From positions 62,001-126,000 of the forward strand of contig JACMLY010000030.1 of NCBI GenBank assembly GCA_014379345.1: a stretch of 64,000 nt of DNA, in the 5' to 3' direction. How positions within the stretch are numbered: position 1 is the stretch's first letter; every line of letters begins with the position of its first letter. Shown one piece after another: positions 6,597 to 15,596 of the stretch. Both the position numbers and the translations under genes were made by a program. The notes under the pieces were generated by a model. It worked only from the letters and a program-made list of their open reading frames with translations. It was not told the origin of the DNA and did no database searches. This DNA comes from Chitinophagaceae bacterium. GTDB lineage: Bacteria; Bacteroidota; Bacteroidia; Chitinophagales; Chitinophagaceae.

Positions 6597-9494
6597 TCAT
6601 TCAGTTTCTGCGTAAGCCTCAACGGGCTCACAGGTACAAATAAGATTTCGGTCGCCATATGTATTATTTACCCTTCCAACAGCCGGCCAAAATTTATTAT
6701 CTCTTGTGTATGGTAAAGGAAACGCCGCTAATTCGCGCGGATAGGTATAGCTCCAGTTATCGGCACAAATAACATGTTGTGTATGTGGAGCATTTTTTAA
6801 AGGATTGTCTTTTCTATCGGCCTTGCCTTCTTCTACAGCGCGTATTTCTTCCCGTATGCTCAGCAATGCATCGCAAAATCTGTCAAGCTCTGCTTTGTCT
6901 TCGCTTTCAGTTGGCTCGATCATGATCGTTCCGGGAACGGGAAAGCTCATCGTTGGAGCGTGAAAACCGTAATCGATCAAGCGCTTGGCAATATCTTCTG
7001 CTTCTATGTCCGCTGTTTTTTTGAATGGCCGCAGGTCCACTATGAATTCATGCGCACATTCACCATTATCGTTCGTATACAAAATATCATATTCCTTTTC
7101 CAATCTTGCACGCATGTAATTTGCATTAAGTATTGCGTATTCAGTAGCTGCTTTTACGCCTTCAGCACCAAGCATTCGTATGTATCCATAACTGATGAGT
7201 AAGATGGAAGCTGAACCATAGGGCGCAGCACTCACTGCGCCACCCGAGTTATTACCGTTCGATTCCTTGCGGTCAAATGAAATATGCCCGGGAAGGAATT
7301 TCGCCAGGTGGTCTTTCACGCAGATCGGTCCCATACCGGGACCGCCACCACCATGCGGAATGGCAAAGGTTTTGTGCAGGTTGAGGTGACAAACATCAGC
7401 ACCTATTAAACCGGGCGCAGTCAATCCTACCTGGGCATTCATGTTGGCACCGTCCATATATACCTGCCCCCCGTACTGGTGAACGATCTTTGTGATATCT
7501 TTTACCGTTTCTTCATACACCCCATAAGTACTTGGGTAAGTGATCATGATCCCCGCCAGTTGATCGGCATGCCGTGCGGCTTTGGCCTTGAGGTCTTCTA
7601 CATCTATATAACCGTTATCAAGCGCTTTTACTACAACCACTTTCATTCCTGCCATGACTGCACTTGCCGGATTGGTTCCATGCGCTGATATTGGTATCAG
7701 CATTATATTTCTTTTTGAATCACCCCTGCTTTCGTGATATGCTTTGATTACAAGTAACCCTGCATATTCACCCTGCGCTCCGCTGTTTGGTTGAAGGCTG
7801 CAGGCATCGAATGCAGTAATCTCGCAGAGGTATTGTTCAAGTTCATTGATGATGAGCTGGTATCCCAGTGTTTGATCCGATGGGGCAAATGGATGCATGC
7901 TGCTCCAATGTGTCCAGCTCAAAGGGATCATCTCCGATGCAGCATTCAACTTCATCGTGCAACTGCCCAAAGAGATCATGCTGATGTTCAATGAAAGATC
8001 TTTATTTTCCAGCTGCTTAATGTACCGCATCATTTCTGTTTCAGAATGATGGCTGTTGAAAACAGGATGTGATAAAAATTCAGAAGTACGTGTCAAAGAA
8101 GACGGAATATGATCAAGGGTGGCGTCTTCGTCGATATTAAAACCCGCGATGCTTTGCTCATTCTCATTGTCGAGTATCAGCAGTAGATCCAGCACATCGG
8201 TGAACGTGGTGGTTTCATCTACAGAAAATCCTAAAAGATCATTATCAAAATACCTGAAATTAATAGATGCTGCTTCCGCCTTTTGCCGGATCGCCTGTTT
8301 GTCTTTCACACGTATCACGATCGTATCAAAAAAGTGCTCATGTAGAACTTCATATCCTTCAGATGATAATTGTTCGGCAATGGCTTTTGCCAAAACGGTA
8401 ATTCTTTTGGCAATATTTTTCAGTCCGTCCGGCCCATGAAACACTGCATACATAGCCGCCATATTGGCAAGTAATGCCTGTGCCGTACAGATGTTAGAAG
8501 TTGCTTTTTCTCTTTTAATATGTTGCTCACGCGTTTGCAATGCCATGCGAAGCGCCCGATTTCCCTGTGCATCGATACTCACTCCAATGATGCGGCCTGG
8601 AATATTGCGTTTGAAATCTTCTTTGGCCGCGAAGAATGCAGCATGAGGACCTCCGAATCCTAAGGGCACACCAAAACGCTGCGAAGAACCGCAGGCAACA
8701 TCGGCGCCTAATTCTCCGGGAGCAGTCAACAGCGTCAATGCGAGCAGATCGGTGGTCATAACCACATATCCATTAATCGCATGCACTTTATCAATAAAGT
8801 CACGGTAATCTTCAACCGAACCTTTATCATTCGGATACTGTACCAGAGCACCAAAATAACTATCATCTAACCGGGCAATCTTGTAATCGCCGAATACCAC
8901 CTCAATTCCAACCGGAATTGCACGTGTAATTAAAACATCTTTTGTTTGCGGAAAAGTTTCATGGTCAACAAAAAACTTCGGCCGTGCAATATGTTCGTGA
9001 TCTCTGTTTAGCGCATTGAAAAACATGGCCATTGCTTCAGCCGCGGCTGTTGCTTCGTCCAATAAAGATGCGTTGGCCAGGGGAAGCCCGGTCAGGTCGC
9101 TTACCATGGTCTGGAAATTCAATAAACTTTCAAGGCGGCCCTGCGAAATTTCAGCCTGGTAGGGCGTGTACTGAGTATACCAACCCGGGTTTTCAAAAAC
9201 ATTGCGGAGAATAACACTGGGCACTATGGTGTCATAGTAGCCCTGCCCGATATAATTTTTACAAACCTTATTTTTCAGGGAAATTTCTTTGATCAGATCG
9301 AGGTAATCCTTTTCATTCATTGAAGGAGAAAGTTTCAATGGACGATCCATGCGGATACCTGAAGGAACCGTTTTTTTGATCAATTCTTCCAGGCTTCCTG
9401 CTCCAATAGTTTGCAGCATTTGTTTTGTCTCTTCTTTATTGGCACCGATATGTCTGCGAATAAATTCAGTGCTTTGCTGTGCGAATAGATTCAT
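6597..9494 (-). CDS. gcvP: Glycine dehydrogenase (decarboxylating), P-protein of the glycine cleavage system
   Basis: 965 residues, the full length of the single-chain P-protein. The N-terminal half begins FIRRHIGANKEETKQML and carries QTREQHIKREKATSNICTAQ. The C-terminal half carries the pyridoxal-phosphate site HLNLHKTFAIPHGGGGPGMG with the Schiff-base lysine at residue 708, and the SLGSCTMKLNAASEM motif. It decarboxylates glycine and passes the aminomethyl group to lipoyl-GcvH, feeding one-carbon units to folate. The gcvT and gcvH genes are not in the window, so the system is dispersed here. No glycine riboswitch is visible upstream; the leader instead contains a TTTAAAC-type repeat. Confidence 0.97.
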   Translation of the reverse strand: MNLFAQQSTEFIRRHIGANKEETKQMLQTIGAGSLEELIKKTVPSGIRMDRPLKLSPSMNEKDYLDLIKEISLKNKVCKNYIGQGYYDTIVPSVILRNVFENPGWYTQYTPYQAEISQGRLESLLNFQTMVSDLTGLPLANASLLDEATAAAEAMAMFFNALNRDHEHIARPKFFVDHETFPQTKDVLITRAIPVGIEVVFGDYKIARLDDSYFGALVQYPNDKGSVEDYRDFIDKVHAINGYVVMTTDLLALTLLTAPGELGADVACGSSQRFGVPLGFGGPHAAFFAAKEDFKRNIPGRIIGVSIDAQGNRALRMALQTREQHIKREKATSNICTAQALLANMAAMYAVFHGPDGLKNIAKRITVLAKAIAEQLSSEGYEVLHEHFFDTIVIRVKDKQAIRQKAEAASINFRYFDNDLLGFSVDETTTFTDVLDLLLILDNENEQSIAGFNIDEDATLDHIPSSLTRTSEFLSHPVFNSHHSETEMMRYIKQLENKDLSLNISMISLGSCTMKLNAASEMIPLSWTHWSSMHPFAPSDQTLGYQLIINELEQYLCEITAFDACSLQPNSGAQGEYAGLLVIKAYHESRGDSKRNIMLIPISAHGTNPASAVMAGMKVVVVKALDNGYIDVEDLKAKAARHADQLAGIMITYPSTYGVYEETVKDITKIVHQYGGQVYMDGANMNAQVGLTAPGLIGADVCHLNLHKTFAIPHGGGGPGMGPICVKDHLAKFLPGHISFDRKESNGNNSGGAVSAAPYGSASILLISYGYIRMLGAEGVKAATEYAILNANYMRARLEKEYDILYTNDNGECAHEFIVDLRPFKKTADIEAEDIAKRLIDYGFHAPTMSFPVPGTIMIEPTESEDKAELDRFCDALLSIREEIRAVEEGKADRKDNPLKNAPHTQHVICADNWSYTYPRELAAFPLPYTRDNKFWPAVGRVNNTYGDRNLICTCEPVEAYAETE

Positions 9495-9540
9495 ATGTTC
9501 TGATGCCTTTTATATAATGTTAGGGTTCGGGACATTGTGT

Positions 9541-9655
9541 GAGGTTTAAAGTTTAAGGTTTAAGGTTTAAGGTTAATTTGTTATTGTTTAATTGGTGTAG
9601 GAAGTATGAATTTCTAAAACTTTTTTCAATACAAACTTTAAACTTTAAACTTCCA
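9541..9655. repeat. TTTAAA-rich inverted repeat
   Basis: The left part repeats GGTTTAAGGTTTAAGG after an initial GAGGTTTAAAGTTTAAGG. The right end reads ACTTTAAACTTTAAACTTCC, so the termini are inverted copies around about 55 bp of unrelated AT-rich sequence. The same terminal word bounds the twin elements at 36098-36336. Confidence 0.65.
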
Positions 9656-9794
9656 AGAAACCCGCAAAGTTAGGGCGAAACAGGATATAAGCAGGTGTTA
9701 ATTATGGAAGGGGATAACTTATAATAAAGGGTAAAAACAGGGCGTAGGCCGGTATAAAGTATTTTGTATTTTGTGGGCCCCAACAAACCTAACT

Positions 9795-10625
9795 ATGCTC
9801 TCTTCGAACTGTTTAAACTGCAACACAGCTTTAGAGCATGGTCAGCGTTTTTGTCCGACATGCGGGCAAAGCACTAAAACTCACAGGTTATCGATTACTC
9901 ATTTCTTTCATGAAGCTTTTCACGCGGTGACACATGCCGATAAAGGCGTATTTCACCTCCTGAAATGCCTTTCTATCCGCCCCGGAACAACCGCAAAAGA
10001 ATACTTGCAGGGAAGGAGGAAGGCATATTTTAACCCTTTTACGTTTTTTCTTCTCATCATGGGCGTGTTTGTATTCCTGAATATGTATTTTAATCCACCC
10101 CGCAAAACGGTAGAACCGGATACCCGGGTTTTGGCGAGGATACCGACCGAAACAGGGAAACAAAATTATATTGCTACCATGGATCGTGTAGACCGGGTTT
10201 CAGGGTTTACGCGTAATAACGGGAATATTTTGGCGATGGTAGCCGTTCCCTATATATCGCTGATCACCTGGGCTTTTTTTCGTAAAAGAGAATATAACTA
10301 TGCTGAACACCTGGCCGCAAATATGATGTTTATTACTTTTAGCAATCTTGGTTTTGCGGTATTGGTCTTTCCCTTGCAGGCTCTGACAAGGAACACCGCT
10401 GCCCATCCTTTCATAGTCTTGATAGGGATGATCGTTCAGGTATTTTACCTGGCCTGGAGCCTAAACGGATTTCTTGCGCTAAAGTCGGCTGGTTCACGCA
10501 TGAAGTCTTTTGCTGTAAGCTTTAGCGCCATTGTTTTGTGGGTACTCTTTACCCTTACTGCCATAGCAGTATACATTTATCAGAGTAAGGATTTCTATAA
10601 GTTTTTTACAAGGTTGGCCGGGTAG
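9795..10625 (+). CDS. DUF3667 membrane protein with N-terminal zinc-ribbon-like cysteines
   Basis: 276 residues from ATG at 9795 (MLSSNCLNCNTALEHGQRFC). Two CxxC pairs, NCLNC and FCPTCGQ, form a putative zinc ribbon in the first 30 residues. They are followed by THRLSITHFFHEAFHAVTH and KGVFHLLKCLSIRPGTTAKE, the DUF3667 signature. Four or five hydrophobic helices follow (FFLLIMGVFVFLNMYF and later segments). The domain is widespread in Bacteroidota and of unknown function, presumably in the inner membrane with the zinc ribbon in the cytosol. An upstream in-frame TTG at 9771 is less likely as start. The 3' end overlaps the convergent desaturase-like gene by 20 bp. Confidence 0.85.
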   Translation: MLSSNCLNCNTALEHGQRFCPTCGQSTKTHRLSITHFFHEAFHAVTHADKGVFHLLKCLSIRPGTTAKEYLQGRRKAYFNPFTFFLLIMGVFVFLNMYFNPPRKTVEPDTRVLARIPTETGKQNYIATMDRVDRVSGFTRNNGNILAMVAVPYISLITWAFFRKREYNYAEHLAANMMFITFSNLGFAVLVFPLQALTRNTAAHPFIVLIGMIVQVFYLAWSLNGFLALKSAGSRMKSFAVSFSAIVLWVLFTLTAIAVYIYQSKDFYKFFTRLAG

Positions 10626-11550
10626 CTTTCAGTGCCGGTTTTGATTGGGTGGCCATACTCCCGGATTCCATCTGCCTTAGTTCATCACTCGTTAACCTGC
10701 TGCCATCATGACTCCAGCCGGGAGGACCGAATACATACCGCCATTTTTCTTTCCAGCTAAGATTTTTTTGTTGAAGATCCTGCAACATTTGATTCCATTC
10801 ATGGAAAACGATTATGGAAGGAGTTTCTTTTTCAAGTGATTTGGTTAAACCGTATTTCTTTGGCTGGTAGGTTGAATCCGGTAACTCCGGCTGAAAGGTA
10901 CCGAACAGCTTATCCCATATGATGAGGAACATGCCCATGTTCCTGTCGAGGTATTTTGGATTTGAGGCATGGTGTACACGGTGGTGGGAAGGAGTAACGA
11001 AAACATATTCAAGCCAGCCCATTTTGTGTATCAGTTCAGTATGTATAAATATGCCCCAGATCTGTGTAGCCGAATAAACCAGCAGGATATCCAGCGGTCT
11101 GAAACCAAGTAAAGCAAGCGGAATAAAGTAAATAAATCGGTAAAGAGGCTGAAATACTGAAGATCGAAATCCCACCGTTAAATTCATGCGTTCTGATGAA
11201 TGATGCGTAACATGAACTGCCCAGAAAAATCTTATTTCATGATCGAACCGGTGAAGCCAGTAATATAAAAAGTCTTCGACTAAAATAAGCATCAGCCAGT
11301 ATGTTATGAGGTTTGTAAACGATATCCACTGGTGACGATAAAAATATTCCAGGATAACAAGGTATACCGAACGGAAAAAAAGATCAATAACACTGTTTAG
11401 CAGCATTAGGTAAATATTCATGGCCGTATCCTTCCAGGAATACAGTTTGCGCTGTTGGTAATTGCTTAATAAAATTTCTATCCCGATCAGGATGATATAA
11501 AGCGGTGTACTGAAAAGAATAAGTATTTGTTCAAATAAGGATTCCACCAT
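10606..11550 (-). CDS. Sterol-desaturase/fatty-acid-hydroxylase family membrane di-iron enzyme
   Basis: 314 residues with several membrane helices in the first two thirds. The eight-histidine di-iron signature is present: HRFDH (about residue 100), HVTHHSSE (about 113) and HRVHHASN (about 190), in the order and spacing of the ERG3/FA_hydroxylase superfamily. Members insert oxygen or desaturate lipid chains using O2. In Bacteroidota such proteins act on membrane lipids such as carotenoids, ornithine lipids or sphingolipids; the substrate here is not known. The C-terminal 90 residues form a soluble extension with FHEWNQMLQDLQQKNLSW and FGPPGWSHDG, seen in a Bacteroidota subgroup. The end overlaps the DUF3667 gene. 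Confidence 0.88.
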   Translation of the reverse strand: MVESLFEQILILFSTPLYIILIGIEILLSNYQQRKLYSWKDTAMNIYLMLLNSVIDLFFRSVYLVILEYFYRHQWISFTNLITYWLMLILVEDFLYYWLHRFDHEIRFFWAVHVTHHSSERMNLTVGFRSSVFQPLYRFIYFIPLALLGFRPLDILLVYSATQIWGIFIHTELIHKMGWLEYVFVTPSHHRVHHASNPKYLDRNMGMFLIIWDKLFGTFQPELPDSTYQPKKYGLTKSLEKETPSIIVFHEWNQMLQDLQQKNLSWKEKWRYVFGPPGWSHDGSRLTSDELRQMESGSMATQSKPALKATRPTL

Positions 11551-11602
11551 GCATAAAATAAAAGGTTAATAGAATTGAGTGATCCTTGAAGTGCGGGTTT
11601 AA

Positions 11603-11610
11603 TACCTTTG
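11603..11610 (+). promoter_or_regulatory. Possible -7 element (TACCTTTG) for the YkgJ gene
   Basis: TACCTTTG matches the Bacteroidetes TAnnTTTG consensus exactly and lies 54 bp before the ATG. No clear TTTG is found at the -33 distance, so confidence is limited. Confidence 0.4.
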
Positions 11611-11664
11611 TGTAAGAAAGTTAGCACGGAAAATGCAATAATCAAGCTTTTTTTACACCCACCG

Positions 11665-12183
11665 ATGAATCCAAAAAAAGAGAATCATAGCAAATCTGCT
11701 TCTGATCTGAATCCCGGAGCAAACTGGCAAAAAAGATCGGCCGAGCGGCAAAAACAATACAAACAGTTTCTCAACCGTACGGATAAAAACAAAATATTGA
11801 ATAAGCTTCCGGCCCTTCATGAGCAGGCTTTTCAAAAAATAGATTGCCTGCAATGCGCAAACTGTTGCAAAAATTATTCACCGCGTTTTAAGACACCCGA
11901 TATCAAAAGGATTTCGAGACATCTTAAAATGAAGGAGGGTGATTTCATTGAAAAATACCTTGTACTGGATGCCGAAGGCGACTATGTGGTTAAGACGAAA
12001 CCATGTCCTTTTTTGGGCATAAATAATTACTGCAGCATCTATGAAGTACGTCCATCAGACTGTCACCGGTTTCCTTATACGGATGAGGATGTCATTGTGA
12101 AACGCCAGGCCCTTACCCTGAAAAACAGCACGTTTTGTCCGATAGTCTATTATGTTTTGGAGGGGTTGATGGAGATTGAGTAG
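11665..12183 (+). CDS. YkgJ-family cysteine-cluster protein
   Basis: 172 residues from ATG at 11665 (MNPKKENHSKSAS). After a basic, probably flexible N-terminus of about 70 residues comes the cluster CLQCANCCKN, then CPFL, NYCSIYEVRPSDCHRFP and a final FCPIVYY. This eight-Cys arrangement is the YkgJ/UPF0153 zinc- or iron-sulfur-binding fold. The biochemical role is unknown; members are cytosolic. An alternative TTG at 11608 would add 19 residues, but it coincides with the putative promoter, so the ATG is preferred. The stop codon is directly followed by a long palindromic repeat. Confidence 0.85.
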   Translation: MNPKKENHSKSASDLNPGANWQKRSAERQKQYKQFLNRTDKNKILNKLPALHEQAFQKIDCLQCANCCKNYSPRFKTPDIKRISRHLKMKEGDFIEKYLVLDAEGDYVVKTKPCPFLGINNYCSIYEVRPSDCHRFPYTDEDVIVKRQALTLKNSTFCPIVYYVLEGLMEIE

Positions 12184-12253
12184 TTTTTGCTGCGAATTAC
12201 ACGGATTATCGCGAATTTTAATTCGTGATAATCCGTGTAATTCGTGGCAAAAA
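12184..12253. repeat. Long palindromic intergenic repeat (34-bp arms)
   Basis: The left arm starts TTTTTGCTGCGAATTACACG and the right arm ends AATTCGTGGCAAAAA. The arms match over 34 bp with three mismatches and a 2-base centre. The element starts at the first base after the YkgJ stop codon. Its A/T-rich ends make it look like a bidirectional terminator, but it is also a member of the dispersed TTCGTGGCA family. Confidence 0.9.
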
Positions 12254-12376
12254 TCTCGACCTTGCAAAGTTGCTGCCATTCATAGAGCTATCCAATCGAT
12301 TGGTTGAAAAATACCTCCCATTCAGCGAAATAAACGGGTGCTCAGTTTGTAAAATGAGTAATTTGTAAATCACGTT

Positions 12377-13114
12377 ATGTCCTCATTCACTTGCATCATC
12401 ATTGACGACGAGCCTATAGCCCGCAACATCCTGCTGGAATATATTCAGCGCGATGACAGGCTGGTGGTTGTTGCTTCCTATGCCAATGCTGTGGATGCAT
12501 TGAGAGAGATCAACATGAAAAAACCACGGCTCATGTTTCTGGATATTAAAATGCCAAATATTTCCGGATTCGAGATGCTTCGTTCTTTATCGCAACATCC
12601 ATACGTCATTTTTACCACTGCTTTTCGCGAATATGCGATCGAAGGATTTAATTTGAATGCAGTTGATTACCTGCTCAAACCGTTTTCATTCGAACGATTT
12701 CTTCAGGCTGTCAATAAAGCTTACCATTTATTTTCTACTGAATCCGCGGAAATTCCTTTAGCCGCACCAATGCCGCAGAATAATAATGATGGCGGCAAAG
12801 ATATATTTGTAAAAAGCGATGGCAAGCTGGTCCGGATCCATGTGCGCGATATCTATTATATCGAAGCGCTCAAGGAATACATACGCATCCATACACCCGG
12901 CGGTAACTGGGTGGTTTACCAAACCATGCAACATATTGAGGAAAAGCTGCCAAAGGAACTATTTTTTCGAATCCACCGCAGTTTCATCGTAGGGCTGTCG
13001 CATATTAAATCTATTGAAGGAAACTGTGTTATGGTCAACGAAATGCAGCTTCCGATCAGCCGGTATTGTAAAGATGGCTTTATGGAACGCATCACCGGAA
13101 ATAAATTATTGTAA
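12377..13114 (+). CDS. LytTR-family response regulator
   Basis: 245 residues. The receiver domain (about residues 4-125) has the acidic pocket DDE at 10-12, the phospho-acceptor Asp56 in FLDIKMP, the TTAF Thr and the Lys of YLLKPFSF. The LytTR DNA-binding domain spans about residues 140-243, with DIYYIEALKEYIRIHT, RIHRSFIVGLSHI and the final LPISRYCKDGF. It acts as a transcription factor when phosphorylated. It is translated 15 bp before a LytS/YehU-type kinase on the same strand, the standard partner, so the pair is one two-component operon. Its target genes are not evident; the nearby lipoprotein/barrel at 15597 is a candidate by position only. Confidence 0.95.
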   Translation: MSSFTCIIIDDEPIARNILLEYIQRDDRLVVVASYANAVDALREINMKKPRLMFLDIKMPNISGFEMLRSLSQHPYVIFTTAFREYAIEGFNLNAVDYLLKPFSFERFLQAVNKAYHLFSTESAEIPLAAPMPQNNNDGGKDIFVKSDGKLVRIHVRDIYYIEALKEYIRIHTPGGNWVVYQTMQHIEEKLPKELFFRIHRSFIVGLSHIKSIEGNCVMVNEMQLPISRYCKDGFMERITGNKLL

Positions 13115-13129
13115 TGCATCATTTCTGAT

Positions 13130-15118
13130 ATGGTCGGTTGTAAAAAAACGATTGCCTTTTTTGTTTGTCTGTATTTTGCAGCTACAGCAATATCGCAGGA
13201 TACTATTAAACTACACTCAAAACCACGTTGGGATAGCACTTTCGACACAAATCTGTATGTCGGTTTCCATGTTGATCCCACCAATAAAATGGAAGTTGCA
13301 ACGGCAGCGAAACAGGTTTTCAATGCCGATTCCAACTTCAGGAACAATTTGCAAACGCAATACGGGAACGGGTTCGTTACTGCCTGGATGCGATGGATCA
13401 TTCACAATCCTTCAGCCAATGCTGAGGAAGTATTGCTGCTATATAACCGCGCTAGTTTCTTATCGGTGTACGCGTATGATCAAAAGGGCATCCGGCTTAT
13501 TAAAAACAACTATCATTTTTTTACAGATCAAACCAAAAACCAGCGCCGTGGGTTTCAGTTTACCGTGCCGGCTGTATCCACTGTTACCATGTATGGCCGC
13601 ATGTACAATCCCTACCGGAATTTTTCTCCAGGGTACCCGATAATAATCAGGACTGATGAATACCAAAAAGTCAGTGAAAATATATTATTCAGTCAGCGTT
13701 ACTTTGTTTTTGTTGACATATTATTCCTTGCGATCATTTTTTTTATAGCTATACACACACTTGCGCAATATTTTTTTAATAACAAGCGAAAGGAATTCCT
13801 GTTATATGCTTTTTACACCGTTTGCGTGTTTACTTACTTTCTTTTGAAGTTTGAAGAAAACAATTATGTCGATATTTTATTTTCTTTTTTTCCTGTAATT
13901 CACAAATATGGTAACAACCCTTTCAGCTACTTGATGTTTTTTGCTTACTATAGGTTTGTACGTTCATTCATCAATTTTAAAGAGGTGGCTGTTTGGTTTT
14001 ACAAACTCATCCTGGTTACTGAAAAAGTATTGCTTACGGCCATTATTGCCGATATCGTTTTGGCGCTATCCAACCTCGCACCGGTGAAATTCATGATGTT
14101 TAACATAATCCGGAGCTATCTTGTTTTGATGGCATTTGTCGGTATATATTTATTGGTCCGGTCGAAAAAAGCCTTATCGTTGTTTATTGCAGTTGGATCT
14201 GGTTGCCTGGTTTTAGGTGGACTTATCAGTATGGTTCTGTCGTGGACCATGGACGGGCCATACATCGGCCGATTCGATCCTATTGTGTACCTCCAGTTTG
14301 GAATGGTATTAGAACTGGTTTGTTTTACACTGGGACTTAGTTACAAAACAAGCCTGATCGAAAAAGAAAAGATCGAGACACAGCGGCAACTGATCGGGCA
14401 GTTAGAAGAAAACCGCAAATTACAGGATGAATTGACCAATAAGCTGGAATCACGTGTGCAGGAACAGACTTCGCATATTCTTATTCAGCAGCAGGAGATA
14501 GAAAAGGAAAAAGAGCAGCAGCTCATGCTTGGATTTCAAAAGAAACTGACAGAAATGGAACTCAAATTGCTGAAATCGCAACTGAATCCTCATTTTTATT
14601 TTAATACCCTCAATAACCTGTATGGCCTTTCCATGATCGCTCCTAAAAAAGCGCCCGGTGCTATTCTTAAGCTGAGTGATATCATGGAGTATGTAATCTA
14701 CGATTGCAAAAGTGAAAAAGTGCCGCTCGCGAAGGAGTTGAAATTCATCACCAGCTATATCGACCTTGAAAGGCTGCGGTACGAGGAAGAGGCCGCCATA
14801 CAGCTAACGATCGGCGGCGATTGTAACGGTCATCTTATCTCACCCTTGCTTCTTATTCAGTTTATAGAAAACGCATTCAAACATGGCATGGAGGATAGCA
14901 AACCAGCTAGTTTTCTTTCAATCAATATCCAGGTAGAAAAGGGCTGGTTGTTTTATCATTCCCTGAACAGTATCAAAAATCACCAGCGTTTTCATGCCGG
15001 TGTCGGGCTTGAAAACGTAAGGAAGCGACTGGACATACTGTATAATGGCCAGCACGAGCTAGCCATTAACCGCGCAACGGATACCTATGAGGTAAATTTA
15101 AAACTGCACCTGCAATAG
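13130..15118 (+). CDS. 7TM-DISM sensor histidine kinase (LytS/YehU-type)
   Basis: 662 residues. A signal peptide (residues 1-22, ending AISQ) leads into an extracytoplasmic 7TMR-DISMED2-like beta domain (about 25-185). Seven hydrophobic helices follow (about 188-390: FVFVDILFLAIIFFIAIHTL and so on), then a coiled coil (about 400-470: LEENRKLQDELTNKLESRVQ). The His_kinase domain has LKSQLNPHFYFNTLNNLYGL with His488 as the phosphorylation site, and an ATPase domain with LLLIQFIENAFKHGM and GVGLENVRKRL. This architecture senses an external ligand, probably a carbohydrate or peptide, and signals to LytTR regulators, here encoded just upstream. Confidence 0.93.
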   Translation: MVGCKKTIAFFVCLYFAATAISQDTIKLHSKPRWDSTFDTNLYVGFHVDPTNKMEVATAAKQVFNADSNFRNNLQTQYGNGFVTAWMRWIIHNPSANAEEVLLLYNRASFLSVYAYDQKGIRLIKNNYHFFTDQTKNQRRGFQFTVPAVSTVTMYGRMYNPYRNFSPGYPIIIRTDEYQKVSENILFSQRYFVFVDILFLAIIFFIAIHTLAQYFFNNKRKEFLLYAFYTVCVFTYFLLKFEENNYVDILFSFFPVIHKYGNNPFSYLMFFAYYRFVRSFINFKEVAVWFYKLILVTEKVLLTAIIADIVLALSNLAPVKFMMFNIIRSYLVLMAFVGIYLLVRSKKALSLFIAVGSGCLVLGGLISMVLSWTMDGPYIGRFDPIVYLQFGMVLELVCFTLGLSYKTSLIEKEKIETQRQLIGQLEENRKLQDELTNKLESRVQEQTSHILIQQQEIEKEKEQQLMLGFQKKLTEMELKLLKSQLNPHFYFNTLNNLYGLSMIAPKKAPGAILKLSDIMEYVIYDCKSEKVPLAKELKFITSYIDLERLRYEEEAAIQLTIGGDCNGHLISPLLLIQFIENAFKHGMEDSKPASFLSINIQVEKGWLFYHSLNSIKNHQRFHAGVGLENVRKRLDILYNGQHELAINRATDTYEVNLKLHLQ

Positions 15119-15596
15119 CAGCATCAACTTCTTTGCTGTTCATTGAACATTTCCTGCCATTGGGAGAATTTTTTTTTTCATTACTCCGCGGAATTAAAAA
15201 TTTGTATTGCGCTTGCTTGGATGTTTATTCTAATCGTTGTGTAGAGTTCTGTAATTAAAGACAGGTTGTAAGGCTGAGACTTAGTATTACTATCACGCAA
15301 AATTGCACTGTCGCACTATCCTGGAAAATCGTCGAAAGTACGAGGTAATTTCTTCACCAATAAAACCTATCTATATGAGTGTACGACGAGGCGATTTCGC
15401 ATCCAATGCCAGGACACAGATTGCAGCTGGTAAAATCGATCTCTATCGATGCCGTTGCTGTGGCGAATCCTATTTACGTTACATGCTACAGCCGGATCTG
15501 CGTGAATAATTGCGGCGGATATCTTACTTCCATCACATTAAGCATAGTTAAAGTTTATTAATCAGGCTGCCCGTAGCTGCCAAAAAATTTTATAAG
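15119..15596. other. Intergenic region, no gene recognised
   Basis: 478 bp. Two overlapping open frames of about 60-68 codons (15303-15509 and 15379-15561, plus) have no family resemblance, no RBS and no hydrophobic or low-complexity signature. I consider them chance frames. No hairpin terminator was found after the kinase gene. A regulatory role for the long leader of the next gene is possible but not shown. Confidence 0.4.

Noticed and set aside
12916-13401. 161-codon minus-strand frame across the LytTR/kinase junction
   Set aside because: Antisense to confirmed coding sequence, with no recognisable domain.
13014-13643. 209-codon plus-strand frame overlapping the LytTR and kinase genes
   Set aside because: Out-of-frame shadow of two genes with full domain matches.
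15303-15561. Two overlapping frames of 60-68 codons in the gap after the 7TM-DISM kinase
   Set aside because: No start context, no family, and an odd composition. Kept only as intergenic.
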